A stretch of DNA of 64,000 bases from Dyadobacter soli (GCF_900101885.1 NZ_FNAN01000005.1:186001-250000); one strand, 5' to 3'. Counted from the stretch's first letter, positions 1-8,572 are shown. Numbers and translations: made by a program. The notes: generated from the letters alone by a model not told the origin.

Positions 1-474
1 GCGACATTCGGCCTGTCCAACCAGGGTAATCTCCCGCGCGACGTGTATGTGAGCCCGCAGGACCGCGAGTTTGTAGAACTGCAACTGACATTGCCCATTC
101 TCACCTGGGGCCGCAACAAAGCGCAAACGGAAGTCGCCCGCGCCGCACGGGAATTCGCGCAGCAGTCGGTGGAGCAGGATAAGCTTACCTTTGAACAGGA
201 AATTTTCACCCAGGTGACCCTTTTACAAATGCTCCAAAAGCAGGTAAAACTCACGCAGGTAGCCGACGGCATTGCCGCCGACCGTTACCAGATCGCCAAA
301 GAGCGTTTCATCCTGAGCGACCTCAGCGTAACCGACCTCGGCATCGCCACCCAGGAAAAAGACATCGCCCGCCGCGACTACATCCTCGCATTACGCGATT
401 ACTGGCAGGCGTATTACAGCCTGCGGCTGCTGACGCTGTTTGACTTTGAGCTGGGGAGGAAGATCGCATATTGA
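1..474 (+). CDS. Outer-membrane efflux protein, TolC family (5' truncated by window edge)
   Basis: The frame is open from base 1, so the visible 157 codons are the C-terminal part of a longer gene. The residues look like the second half of a TolC-type periplasmic helical barrel: long amphipathic, Gln/Ala-rich helices, a central 'LPILTWGRNKA' stretch typical of the strand-to-helix transition, and an 'RDYWQAYYSLRLLTLFD' ending. Such proteins form the outer-membrane channel of tripartite exporters. The ABC ATPase and two FtsX-like permeases that follow suggest the rest of one exporter. The stop TGA at 472-474 is the first TGA of the heptad element that begins at 471, so the element may have replaced the original stop. 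Family confidence is good; substrate is unknown. Confidence 0.8.
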   Translation, partial: ATFGLSNQGNLPRDVYVSPQDREFVELQLTLPILTWGRNKAQTEVARAAREFAQQSVEQDKLTFEQEIFTQVTLLQMLQKQVKLTQVADGIAADRYQIAKERFILSDLSVTDLGIATQEKDIARRDYILALRDYWQAYYSLRLLTLFDFELGRKIAY

Positions 475-625
475 CCGCCGACGGCCGACCGCTGACCGCC
501 GATCGCGATCATAGTGTTGATTTTTAATTAAGTGATTAAAGAACAAAGAAAAGACAGGACCAGACACGATTCCCTAATGTAACAGACAACTTGTCGGCGG
601 TCGGTGGTCGGCCGTCGGCGGTCAA
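471..625. repeat. Heptad inverted-repeat element R1
   Basis: The left arm starts at 471 and reads in 7-base units: GACCGCC, GACGGCC, GACCGCT, GACCGCC, GATCGCG. The right arm (594-625) read on the minus strand gives GACCGCC, GACGGCC, GACCACC, GACCGCC. The arms differ by only two bases over 28, enclosing about 85 bp of AT-richer sequence. It fills nearly the whole gap between the TolC-like gene and the ABC ATPase. A transcript could fold into a long GC-rich hairpin. No known name is assigned; similar arms recur four more times in the window. Confidence 0.85.
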
Positions 626-655
626 TAAACAAAAAACATCCAACATACCCGTGCC

Positions 656-1318
656 ATGATCAAACTCCAAAACGTAGAAAAAGTGTACCGTACCAGCTCG
701 ATCGAGACGCTGGCTTTGAACAACATCAATATCGATGTGAAGAAAGGCGAGTTCGTTTCGATCATGGGGCCTTCGGGTTGCGGGAAGAGTACATTGCTTA
801 ACATTATCGGGCTGCTCGATGCGCCTTCGAAGGGCCAGATCGAGATCGATGGCTCGCCGGTGAAGCGTTATACCGACAAACACCTGGCCGAATTGCGCAA
901 CCGCAAGCTGGGCTTCATTTTTCAGAGCTTTCATCTGATAAATGATCTATCGGTGATAGATAACGTCGAAATTCCGCTGCTTTACAGGAATTCGTCGGCA
1001 AAGGAACGCCGCGAGCTGGCGCAGGAAGCATTGGAAAAAGTAGGACTGAGCAACCGGATGAAGCATTTTCCCAAACAACTTTCCGGCGGTCAGAAGCAGC
1101 GCGTCGCCATTGCGCGTGCGATCGTAGGCAAGCCCGAAATCATCCTCGCCGACGAACCCACCGGTAACCTCGACAGCGCCATGGGCAACGAAATCCTCGG
1201 CATTCTCCAAAAACTGAACACCGACGGTGCCACCATCGTAATGGTCACCCACGACGAAGCCATGGCGAAAAAGACGGACCGGCTCATCAGGCTGTTTGAT
1301 GGGACGCAGGTGAGTTAG
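656..1318 (+). CDS. ABC transporter ATP-binding protein, LolD/MacB type
   Basis: 220 aa, the full length of a stand-alone MacB/LolD-type nucleotide-binding subunit. Walker A GPSGCGKST lies at residues 38-46, the Q-loop Gln near 91, the signature LSGGQ at 143-147, Walker B 'IILADEP' around 163-169 and the switch His at 200. It should hydrolyse ATP on the cytoplasmic face to drive the two FtsX-like permeases encoded at 1484 and 2764. The ATG at 656 follows heptad element R1 by about 30 bp. MacB-class systems act as mechanotransducers that move peptides, lipoproteins or drugs through a TolC channel; which one applies here cannot be read from the sequence. Confidence 0.93.
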   Translation: MIKLQNVEKVYRTSSIETLALNNINIDVKKGEFVSIMGPSGCGKSTLLNIIGLLDAPSKGQIEIDGSPVKRYTDKHLAELRNRKLGFIFQSFHLINDLSVIDNVEIPLLYRNSSAKERRELAQEALEKVGLSNRMKHFPKQLSGGQKQRVAIARAIVGKPEIILADEPTGNLDSAMGNEILGILQKLNTDGATIVMVTHDEAMAKKTDRLIRLFDGTQVS

Positions 1319-1330
1319 GGCCTCCGGCCC

Positions 1331-1456
1331 GACGGCCGACCACCGACCGCTGACCGCCGATCGGTGGTTCTGATCGTGTTTTTTATCCCAAATTAACCCA
1401 AAGTCGACGCTAACAAGCAAGTAATCGGCGGTCCGCGGTCGGCCGTCGGCGGTCAA
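1331..1456. repeat. Heptad inverted-repeat element R2
   Basis: Left arm 1331-1362 reads GACGGCC, GACCACC, GACCGCT, GACCGCC, GATCGGT. The right arm 1425-1456 on the minus strand reads GACCGCC, GACGGCC, GACCGCG, GACCGCC. The interior (about 60 bp) is not conserved with R1. It occupies the gap between the ABC ATPase and the first permease, so the arms must be transcribed if these genes form an operon. Confidence 0.83.
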
Positions 1457-1483
1457 CAACCCAACTGCTCAAACCCCAGCCCC

Positions 1484-2728
1484 ATGCTAACCAACTACAT
1501 CAAAATCGCCTGGAAGGTATTGCTGCGGCATCCTTTCTATACATTCATCACGCTGTTCGGCATTACGCTTACGCTGACTGTGCTGATGGTGGTTACTTCT
1601 TTTCTTGACCACCTTTTCGGGCCGCATTATCCCGAGGTCAAGCGTGGTCGGTCGCTGTACATTGCGACTGTGATACAGACCGATTCTGCGAGTACCACCA
1701 TGTCGTCGGGCCCGGCTTCGTTCGACTTTTTGACGAAGTATGCCAAGTCGCTCAAATCGGCTGAACGCGTGGCGATCATGAGCAATTTCAGCTTTTCGAA
1801 CGCCTATGCAAATGGCAAGCGGATCAAGTTGAACACAAAATACACTGATGTCGATTTCTGGTCCGTGGCCGATTTCGAATTTCTCGAAGGCAAGCCTTAC
1901 GACGAAACAAACGTCCGCAATGCCGACCACGTGGCGGTTATTACGGATGCATTGCGCGAACAATATTTTGGAAATGACGCGGCGCCTGTGGTGGGTAAAA
2001 CCATTGATATAGAGAATATTAACTTCCGGGTGATCGGGGTTGTGAAAGGCAGTCCTCCAACGAGGCTTTATACCTATTCGGATGTTTATTTTCCCTATAC
2101 AGCGCCCAAGAGCAATTACCAGGAAAAGGGAATGCGCGGCCGCTTCGTAGCCATAGTGGTAGCCAAAAGCGCGGCCGAACGGAAGGATGTGCAAGCGGAA
2201 TTCGATAGCCACGTTGCCCGCATTCCAAAAGCAGAGTATTCGGAAGATAAACGATTTAATATGTTGATAGTCAAAGCGGATACTTATTTTGACCATTTTA
2301 TAAATATGTTCACACGTAGTGACAAAGACCGCGTTGCACTCTACGGGATCGTAGGGCTCGTATTGCTGATGATCATGGGACTGCCGGCCGTGAACCTGGT
2401 CAATGTGAACGTGAGCCGCATTCTCGAACGTGCGTCGGAGATCGGCGTGAGAAAGGCGTTCGGAGCACCGTCGAAAGCGCTTTTGTGGCAGTTTATCATT
2501 GAAAATGTGTTCATTACCTTCATCGGGGGGGCATTTGCCCTGTTGCTAACGTTGGTGGTGATCCATTTCATCAATTCCAGCGGCTGGATCGCCTATGCCG
2601 ACCTGACGATCAACCTGCCCGTTTTCGCGATCAGCATACTGGTATGCCTCGTGTTCGGGTTATTGTCGGGCGTGTTACCGGCTTTCAGGATGTCGCGGCT
2701 AAAAATAGCGGAAGCGCTGAAAGTGTAA
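1484..2728 (+). CDS. ABC transporter permease, FtsX/MacB family
   Basis: 414 aa. One N-terminal membrane segment (about 17-42) is followed by a large periplasmic MacB-PCD-like domain (about 43-285) and three C-terminal membrane segments, with the FtsX-family stretch 'SEIGVRKAFGA' between the second and third. This is the architecture of MacB-type mechanotransmission permeases, where the ATPase acts on the cytoplasmic loops and the periplasmic domain moves cargo. The ATG at 1484 lies just after element R2. The neighbouring permease at 2764 has the same layout, so the exporter is probably a heterodimer. Substrate is unknown. Confidence 0.9.
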   Translation: MLTNYIKIAWKVLLRHPFYTFITLFGITLTLTVLMVVTSFLDHLFGPHYPEVKRGRSLYIATVIQTDSASTTMSSGPASFDFLTKYAKSLKSAERVAIMSNFSFSNAYANGKRIKLNTKYTDVDFWSVADFEFLEGKPYDETNVRNADHVAVITDALREQYFGNDAAPVVGKTIDIENINFRVIGVVKGSPPTRLYTYSDVYFPYTAPKSNYQEKGMRGRFVAIVVAKSAAERKDVQAEFDSHVARIPKAEYSEDKRFNMLIVKADTYFDHFINMFTRSDKDRVALYGIVGLVLLMIMGLPAVNLVNVNVSRILERASEIGVRKAFGAPSKALLWQFIIENVFITFIGGAFALLLTLVVIHFINSSGWIAYADLTINLPVFAISILVCLVFGLLSGVLPAFRMSRLKIAEALKV

Positions 2729-2763
2729 TCATTCACACATTCTCTCATTCAAAATTAATTGCC

Positions 2764-3930
2764 ATGTTACGACATCTTTTTAAATTGATTTGGAATAAAA
2801 AAGGCACGCATTCCCTGCTGATCATCGAGGTGTGGGCCGCATTTATGGTACTTTTCGGCGTGTTGACGCTCATCGTTTTCAACCTGCGCAACTATTTGCA
2901 GCCCATCGGATTTCAGTATGAGCAGGTTTGGAACCTCGAACTGTCGTCCAACCAGGACACGACCGAACTCGCCCCGAAATTGCAGCGCGCCATTCAGCGC
3001 GTGCGGTCGTACCCACAAGTGACGGCCGCGAGCCGCATGAGCAGCAATACGCCCTTTTCGGCAAACCAGATAGGCAATTCGATCACTTACAACAAGGTCG
3101 ATGTAGGCGGTGACTTTTATTATACCGACGGCGAACTGGCCAAAGTGCTAGACATACCACTCAAAAAAGGCCGTTGGTACGCCGAAAGCGACCGGGTTGG
3201 TAAATATGTCCCGATCGTGATCAACCAGGTAATGGAAAGCAAGCTGTTTCAGAACGAGTCCGGCTTGAATAAGGTGGTCAAACGCGATGAAAAGACCTCC
3301 TATAAAATTGTGGGCATCGTCGACAAGTTCAAGGCGAAAGGGCTGTTTATGTCGGATACACCCGGTCTTTTTCAGATACTGGACAAAGACGATCGCTGGA
3401 ATTCGAATATATTAATCAAAACTAAACCCGGCACAGACGCAAACTTCGAAGCAAAGCTTGTGAAAGATATGGCCATGATGCTGCCGGGCTGGGGTGTAGA
3501 AGTGGGGTATCTCAAAGATTCACGTAAAAATCGTGAAAATCTGACGCTCGTGCCCGTGCTGATATTCCTGATAGTGAGCGGGTTTCTGCTGACAAATGTG
3601 GCATTGGGACTGTTCGGAGTGCTTAACCTGAACATTGCCAAACGCAAAGGCGAGATAGGCCTGCGCCGTGCCATGGGTGCCACGGAATCGGGTGTTACCA
3701 GTCAGTTTCTTGGTGAAATATGGGTTCTTGCTACATTCAGCCTGGTCATAGGCCTTATTTTCGCAGTCCAGTTTCCGCTCATGAACGTTTTTGACCTGGA
3801 TCGGGAAATTTACATCATCGCTATTTTGGCCGCCGTTGCCGTAATTTATATCATTGTAACACTATGCGCCTGGTTCCCCAGCAAACAAGCCGCCGCGATA
3901 CATCCGGCTGTGGCGTTGCATGAGGAATGA
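2764..3930 (+). CDS. ABC transporter permease, FtsX/MacB family
   Basis: 388 aa from the ATG at 2764. An upstream in-frame start at 2644 would overlap the preceding permease by 85 bp and prepend a charged non-membrane segment, so it was not used. Layout matches its neighbour: a membrane segment near residues 22-44, a periplasmic domain, then three C-terminal segments with the conserved 'KGEIGLRRAMGA' loop of FtsX-like permeases. It lies 35 bp after the previous permease and is probably the second half of the same heterodimer. The gene is followed directly by heptad element R3. Confidence 0.9.
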   Translation: MLRHLFKLIWNKKGTHSLLIIEVWAAFMVLFGVLTLIVFNLRNYLQPIGFQYEQVWNLELSSNQDTTELAPKLQRAIQRVRSYPQVTAASRMSSNTPFSANQIGNSITYNKVDVGGDFYYTDGELAKVLDIPLKKGRWYAESDRVGKYVPIVINQVMESKLFQNESGLNKVVKRDEKTSYKIVGIVDKFKAKGLFMSDTPGLFQILDKDDRWNSNILIKTKPGTDANFEAKLVKDMAMMLPGWGVEVGYLKDSRKNRENLTLVPVLIFLIVSGFLLTNVALGLFGVLNLNIAKRKGEIGLRRAMGATESGVTSQFLGEIWVLATFSLVIGLIFAVQFPLMNVFDLDREIYIIAILAAVAVIYIIVTLCAWFPSKQAAAIHPAVALHEE

Positions 3931-3932
3931 CG

Positions 3933-4035
3933 TTGACCGCCGACGACTGATCGCCGATCGCCGTTCGCGTGATGCGGTCAATCGGGCCGCGACAATCAAG
4001 CAATCGGCGGTTGGCCGTCAGCCGTCGGCGGTCAA
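3933..4035. repeat. Heptad inverted-repeat element R3
   Basis: The most degenerate copy. Left arm units are GACCGCC, GACGACT, GATCGCC, GATCGCC; the right arm on the minus strand reads GACCGCC, GACGGCT, GACGGCC, AACCGCC. It starts two bases after the stop of the second permease and ends about 26 bp before the regulator start. With R1 and R2 this makes three copies in 3.6 kb, all between consecutive genes of one apparent operon. Confidence 0.78.
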
Positions 4036-4061
4036 AAAAACATCGCTCACAACCAAGTACC

Positions 4062-5435
4062 ATGCTCCTAATCGTAGACGACGACATCGCCATTCGCACT
4101 TCGCTATTGCTTCTTTTGAAAAAGGAGGGCTTCGAGGTGCGTGGGGCGGGGTCGCCGGAAGAAACTTTTGAAATACTGAAAGTGGTGACGCCCGAGCTGA
4201 TATTGCTCGACCTTAATTTTTCGATCGAAACGTCGGGGAAGGAGGGAATGCAGTTGTTGCAGCGGATCAAGAAACACAATGCGGCCATCCCGGTGATCCT
4301 CATCACAGGCTGGGGGACGATCGACCTGGCTGTGCGTGGGATGAAAGAAGGCGCCGCGGATTTCGTGACCAAGCCCTGGCAGAACGATTACCTCATCCAG
4401 TCGATCCGCACGATCCTCAACCTGGCTAAACCTGCCCAGCAGGCGGGAAGCCGGCGGAAACTGGACCAGCAATACCATTTTGAAAACATAGTGGGCGAAG
4501 ACCCGAAACTGCTCGACATCCTCGAAACCATCGGTCGCGTGGCACCTACGGACGCGCCCGTGCTCATTACGGGCGAGAGCGGTACGGGCAAGGAGCTCAT
4601 CGCCGAGGCGATCCATTTGAACAGCCGAAGGAAAGTACGCCCGTTCGTGAAAGTGAACCTGGGCGGCATCTCTTCGACATTGTTCGAAAGCGAGCTGTTC
4701 GGACACGTGCGGGGCGCATTCACCGACGCCAAAACCGACCGCATGGGCCGTTTCGAAATGGCGCACCGCGGGACGATCTTCCTCGACGAAATCGGGGAGC
4801 TGGATCTTTCCAGCCAGGTAAAGCTCCTGCGCGTATTACAGGAGCGCACGTTCGAGCCGCTGGGAAGCAGCAAGAGCCGGACGGTGGATGTGCGGGTGAT
4901 TTGTGCTACCAACCGTAATCTCGAAGAAATGGTGGCGCAAGGCACATTCCGCGAAGACCTGTATTACCGTATTAACCTCATTACGGTCAAACTCCCCGCA
5001 TTGCGCGAGCGGCCGGACGATATTCCGCTGCTATCGGCGTTTTTTGCGGATAACCTGAAAACCATTTATAACCGGCCGGAGCTGAAAATCGGCAATGCGG
5101 CATTGAAATGGCTGAAAACGCTCCCGTTACAGGGCAATATCCGCCAGCTCAAAAACCTGGTGGAAAGGACGGTCCTGCTCGCAGGCAACAATTTGCTCGA
5201 TATCGATGATTTTCAGCGGAATCTCAATGCGGGTAATGCTGCATCCTCGCAAAAGCACGTGCCGGAAGTAGGCAGCGTCACCCTGGAAGAAATGGAGTAC
5301 CAGATGATCGTCCGGGCGATGCAGCACCATCAGAACAAAGTGAGCAAGGTGGCCCGCTCGCTCGGGATCACACGCTTTGCATTGTACAGGCGGTTGGAAA
5401 AATTTGGCATATCCTTTGATTCGGAAGAGGTATGA
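4062..5435 (+). CDS. Sigma-54-dependent response regulator, NtrC family
   Basis: 457 aa from the ATG at 4062; an upstream in-frame ATG at 3969 would begin inside element R3. Receiver domain: acidic residues at 6-8, phosphoacceptor Asp50, Lys104 before Pro. AAA+ domain: Walker A GESGTGKE at 171-178, and the sigma-54 contact loop at 218-223 is GAFTDA instead of GAFTGA. The C-terminus is a Fis-type helix-turn-helix (about 425-455). Phosphorylation by the overlapping histidine kinase should trigger ATP-dependent opening of sigma-54 promoters. The location suggests that it controls the adjacent exporter, but no -24/-12 site was identified with confidence. Confidence 0.93.
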   Translation: MLLIVDDDIAIRTSLLLLLKKEGFEVRGAGSPEETFEILKVVTPELILLDLNFSIETSGKEGMQLLQRIKKHNAAIPVILITGWGTIDLAVRGMKEGAADFVTKPWQNDYLIQSIRTILNLAKPAQQAGSRRKLDQQYHFENIVGEDPKLLDILETIGRVAPTDAPVLITGESGTGKELIAEAIHLNSRRKVRPFVKVNLGGISSTLFESELFGHVRGAFTDAKTDRMGRFEMAHRGTIFLDEIGELDLSSQVKLLRVLQERTFEPLGSSKSRTVDVRVICATNRNLEEMVAQGTFREDLYYRINLITVKLPALRERPDDIPLLSAFFADNLKTIYNRPELKIGNAALKWLKTLPLQGNIRQLKNLVERTVLLAGNNLLDIDDFQRNLNAGNAASSQKHVPEVGSVTLEEMEYQMIVRAMQHHQNKVSKVARSLGITRFALYRRLEKFGISFDSEEV

Positions 5436-6715
5436 GGTTATCCACGAAGACGAAATACATTGCCTACATTACCATCGTGCACCTGGTGCTGGTGTTGCTG
5501 GTTTATAAGCTGCTATTTGAGAATAAGGCCTTGTTCATTGCCTCGGAAGTGTTTTTGTTGCTATCGGCGGGTATGTCTATCGTTCTCTACAACAATTTTA
5601 TGCAACCTATCCAATTTGTGAAGTCCGGAATCGAAGCTATCAAGGACAAAGACTTTTCGATCAAGTTCGTTCCGACGGGCAAAGGGGAAGTCGATGTACT
5701 GATTGAGGTCTATAACCTGATGATCGATCAGCTGCGCGAGGAGCGTATCAAGCTGAACGAGCAGCACTTCTTTTTGGAAAAACTCATTGAAGCCTCGCCC
5801 ATTTCCATCATCATTCTCGACTACGACGACCGCATCGAATCGTTGAACAGCAAGGCGAAAAGCCAGTTTGAGCAGGATGGTACACTGATAGGCAAAAAGC
5901 CGGAGGAAACCAATCTGCCGCTACTGATCGAGCTGGCCGGCATTCTCGACGGCGAATCGAGGATGATCAAGACCAACGGCATCGCGACGTTCAAAGCGCA
6001 GCGCTCTCATTTCATGGACCGCGGCTTCCGGCGCTCGTTTCTGATGATTGAAGAATTGACCAACGAAATCCTCGAATCGGAGAAGAATGCATATGGTAAG
6101 GTGATCCGGATGATGGCGCATGAAGTGAACAATACCCTGGGCGCTACCGATTCGATATTGCAAACTACCACACATTTGCTGCCTGACAGCGATTACCGCG
6201 ATATCAAGGACGCATTGCACGTCGCCTCGGAACGCAATCACCAGCTTACGCGCTTCATGCGCAACTTCGCGGACGTCGTGCGCCTGCCTGCGCCTATGCC
6301 CGAGCGTTCGGATATGGGAATGCTTACGCGCGATGTGGCCGTGTTTATGCAGAATGCGGCATCAGTCCTGAATGTAAAGGTGGTGAGTGAATCGGAAGAA
6401 AACGTGTTCTGGAACGTCGATAAGGGGCAAATGGAGCAGGTGCTGATCAACGTGATCAAGAATGCCGTGGAGGCTTGCGAAAGCGGGCAGGAGGTACGGA
6501 TAATCACTACTGTCGACCGCCTGGTAATCCGTAACAATGGCAAACCCATCGATCCCGAAGTGAGTACCAAACTTTTCAATCCATTTTTCAGCACCAAACG
6601 CGATGGTCAGGGCATCGGCCTCACCTTAACCCGCGAAATCCTCGGGAGCCACGGCTTCGATTTTGCATTGGAAACAGGGCCCGATGGCTGGACGGAATTC
6701 CGGATCAGCAAATAG
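5432..6715 (+). CDS. Membrane sensor histidine kinase, partner of the NtrC-type regulator
   Basis: 427 aa; the start overlaps the regulator stop by four bases (ATGA), indicating translational coupling. Two adjacent N-terminal membrane helices (about 9-28 and 34-53) leave almost no periplasmic loop, so the signal may come from the membrane or cytoplasm. A HAMP-like linker and PAS-like domain (about 110-205) follow. The phosphoacceptor is His230 in 'MMAHEVNN'. The ATPase domain shows the N-box 'INVIKNAVEA' and the G-box 'GQGIGLTL'. Together with the upstream regulator it forms a complete two-component system; small-loop kinases of this type in exporter operons usually report envelope stress, which is inference here. 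Confidence 0.92.
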   Translation: MRLSTKTKYIAYITIVHLVLVLLVYKLLFENKALFIASEVFLLLSAGMSIVLYNNFMQPIQFVKSGIEAIKDKDFSIKFVPTGKGEVDVLIEVYNLMIDQLREERIKLNEQHFFLEKLIEASPISIIILDYDDRIESLNSKAKSQFEQDGTLIGKKPEETNLPLLIELAGILDGESRMIKTNGIATFKAQRSHFMDRGFRRSFLMIEELTNEILESEKNAYGKVIRMMAHEVNNTLGATDSILQTTTHLLPDSDYRDIKDALHVASERNHQLTRFMRNFADVVRLPAPMPERSDMGMLTRDVAVFMQNAASVLNVKVVSESEENVFWNVDKGQMEQVLINVIKNAVEACESGQEVRIITTVDRLVIRNNGKPIDPEVSTKLFNPFFSTKRDGQGIGLTLTREILGSHGFDFALETGPDGWTEFRISK

Positions 6716-6720
6716 GGGCA

Positions 6721-7731
6721 TTAACCTTTGCGAATGCTTATCGCGAATGCCTTGGCTGGGTTCGCGACCATTAATGTGCGGATGTCGGCTTCTGTAAGAC
6801 CTTGCGCTTTTAATGCGGGAACAAGCTTGTTGGAGATCGTCGTGAAGCCACGAAACTCGCCGCCATCCGGCTCTCCGGGACGGTACCAGCCCGCATCGTG
6901 CGAAATCAGCACCTGGCCGAGGCGGCCCTTGTTTTTCAGGAATGTAATCCAATCGACGTGCTTGCTGATATTATCTGCATTCACCCCATCCAGGCTAATC
7001 CAGCAACCGCTCCGGCCCACACTTTCCAGTTCCTCTGCGCTCCCGTTCGCATGTACCCACACGAATGCGGAAGGATGCACACCCGATGTTTTCAGTATTT
7101 CAATTTCCTCCCGTGCAGGTAACGCAGGCCCCGTGTGCGAGCAAATGGTAAGGCCTGTTTTCAAATGCGTAATCGCCGCGGCCCAGATCAATTTTTGATG
7201 AAGCTCGGACAATGCACCGCTGTTGACGCCGGTTTTGATAAATCCGGGCCGGATGCCGGTACCTTCAACGCCCTTTTCAAACTCCGCAATCCATCGGCTT
7301 GCGAGCTGTTCGGCAGTTTCGGTGAATGCCCATTTGGGTAAATACTTATTGTCGGAAGCACCATAATACCCGGTATTGGTGAGGATATTGAGGCCTGATC
7401 GTTCTGAAAGCTTTTTCAGCAAACTAACATCCCTGCCGATGAATGCCGGCGTACATTCTACCAGCGTCCGAATGCCGCGTTGTTTGATTTCCAGTAAGTA
7501 GGGCAGGACTTTCGCGATAACCTCATCATGCTTCCAGCGGTCAGGCGAAATCTTCTCCGCCCCGATGAAATCGACCAGTACATGCTCGTGGATTAATGTC
7601 GTACCGAGTTTCGAAACGGGGATTTTGCCTTGAACGGAATAGGTGTAAGGCGGATCAGCGGGCTCGATAGCTGCTATGAATGGAGCTGCACCCCATGTTG
7701 CCAGGAATTGCCTGCGAGAGATTTGATTCAT
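6721..7731 (-). CDS. Phosphotriesterase-like metallohydrolase (lactonase/amidohydrolase fold), secreted
   Basis: 336 aa from the ATG complementary to 7729-7731. The N-terminus has a twin-arginine-like signal, SRRQFLATWG, suggesting folded export. The metal ligands of the PTE family can be traced: HEH after strand 1, the bridging Lys in 'GFIKTGV', His in 'ICSHTGP', His in 'WVHANG' and Asp in 'ISHDAGW'. The set appears complete, so the protein should bind two metals. Natural substrates of such proteins are usually lactones, not phosphotriesters. The start overlaps the upstream 63-aa gene by four bases, so they may be cotranscribed. Convergent with the histidine kinase gene with a five-base gap. 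Confidence 0.88.
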   Translation of the reverse strand: MNQISRRQFLATWGAAPFIAAIEPADPPYTYSVQGKIPVSKLGTTLIHEHVLVDFIGAEKISPDRWKHDEVIAKVLPYLLEIKQRGIRTLVECTPAFIGRDVSLLKKLSERSGLNILTNTGYYGASDNKYLPKWAFTETAEQLASRWIAEFEKGVEGTGIRPGFIKTGVNSGALSELHQKLIWAAAITHLKTGLTICSHTGPALPAREEIEILKTSGVHPSAFVWVHANGSAEELESVGRSGCWISLDGVNADNISKHVDWITFLKNKGRLGQVLISHDAGWYRPGEPDGGEFRGFTTISNKLVPALKAQGLTEADIRTLMVANPAKAFAISIRKG

Positions 7732-7919
7732 TTCGAATCGTTGTTTTCGAAACTCTTTTGGTCCATACCTGAGGTTTTGGACAAGTCCATCCGTGCATTG
7801 TTCCAAAAAACAAACAATGCCTCATTATCAAGCATCATTTGTCTCAACCGGTCCATCGGTGATTTCGCTAACCAGATTTGCAATTGAAGTTGCTTGATAT
7901 GTTCGGGAGTGTCAGTCAT
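7728..7919 (-). CDS. Small conserved-looking protein of unknown function, companion of nucleotidyltransferase
   Basis: 63 aa, starting two bases after the nucleotidyltransferase stop and overlapping the lactonase start by four bases. The N-terminal two thirds are charged and helical ('QLQLQIWLAKSPMDRLRQM'), with a hydrophobic-aromatic stretch 'EALFVFWNNAR'. No known motif was recognised. The tight coupling to a minimal nucleotidyltransferase resembles two-gene modules in which a short helical protein partners the enzyme, such as toxin-antitoxin or HEPN/MNT-like pairs, but the HEPN RxxxxH motif is not visible. The coding call rests on compact spacing and codon use like that of the neighbours. 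Confidence 0.62.
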   Translation of the reverse strand: MTDTPEHIKQLQLQIWLAKSPMDRLRQMMLDNEALFVFWNNARMDLSKTSGMDQKSFENNDSK

Positions 7920-7921
7920 GG

Positions 7922-8446
7922 TTAAAAAAGATCAAATGTGTTTAGGTTTAATTTACCTGCCCAATCGTTAATATAATGCCAATCCAGTTCGTCTATTTGC
8001 ATAAGATTCCGGATGTCATCCATTTGAATGGCGGATTGGAGAGATTGAATCCAAATCAGCTTGGATAATAGCAAATCTTCCGGGCTAACCACGAATATTG
8101 TTTTACCGAAATAGTCAATCGCTTTTCTACGATCAAATTCCGTTTGTCTGTACACTTCGTTTTTAAGAACTACAAAATCAGCCTTGTATCCGGAGGCGTG
8201 GTCAATAATATTGAACATACCCGGATTCCTAACAGCTTCCTTTATGGACTCTTCATGGCAATAATAGCCTACCTGAAAGTGAGCGGTAAATCTAGCAACG
8301 TCCTGAGGAGTCAGGTGTATGATAAAATCGAAATCTCTTGTCGCTCTTGGAACAACGTACAGACTCATCGCGACGCTTCCCGAAAGCATGTAAGGAATAT
8401 TTAGGCTACTAAGAACACCGATAATTTTATCAAAGAATTGAAGCAT
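7922..8446 (-). CDS. Minimal nucleotidyltransferase-fold protein (DUF6036/AbiEii-like)
   Basis: 174 aa. The segment 'YMLSGSVAMSLYVVPRATRDFDFII' (split here as the GS motif near residues 22-23 and the D-F-D triad near 38-40) is the active-site signature of nucleotidyltransferase-fold proteins of the DUF6036/AbiEii type. The rest is a helical cap. Such proteins act as toxins or as tRNA/nucleotide-modifying enzymes in phage-defence and toxin-antitoxin modules. It is cotranscribed with the 63-aa gene. A 20-bp palindrome 33 bp upstream (8479-8498) could be its operator. The AT-rich upstream region and more A/T-rich codons than the neighbours hint at acquisition by transfer. Confidence 0.75.
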   Translation of the reverse strand: MLQFFDKIIGVLSSLNIPYMLSGSVAMSLYVVPRATRDFDFIIHLTPQDVARFTAHFQVGYYCHEESIKEAVRNPGMFNIIDHASGYKADFVVLKNEVYRQTEFDRRKAIDYFGKTIFVVSPEDLLLSKLIWIQSLQSAIQMDDIRNLMQIDELDWHYINDWAGKLNLNTFDLF

Positions 8447-8478
8447 GCTCTACTGATCGTTATTACCAGCGTAGAATC

Positions 8479-8498
8479 ATGTTTCATATAAGAAACAT
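8479..8498. promoter_or_regulatory. Candidate operator: 20-bp palindrome ATGTTTC-N6-GAAACAT
   Basis: Perfect 7-bp arms separated by ATATAA, located 33 bp upstream of the nucleotidyltransferase start. A related sequence, TTCATATATAAACATAC, occurs at 8577-8593. Two similar sites upstream of a compact two-gene module is the pattern of an autoregulated operon. No separate DNA-binding regulator is encoded next to it, so the binder is unknown. Confidence 0.45.
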
Positions 8499-8537
8499 AC
8501 CAACAGATTAAAGAAAGATGTCCTTGATAATCTGGTC

Positions 8538-8572
8538 AAATCCTACACATTTCGAGCACTAATGTAGGATTT
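8538..8572. repeat. 10-bp perfect inverted repeat between the M50 protease and nucleotidyltransferase genes
   Basis: AAATCCTACA (8538-8547) and TGTAGGATTT (8563-8572) flank a 15-base loop. It sits between two genes read on the minus strand. There is no T-tract on the minus side, so intrinsic termination is doubtful; a protein-binding site or RNA hairpin is as likely. Confidence 0.45.

Noticed and set aside
947..1459. Minus-strand frame with 'TADGRPRTAD' residues across R2
   Set aside because: The residues are translations of heptads; the rest is antisense to the ABC ATPase.
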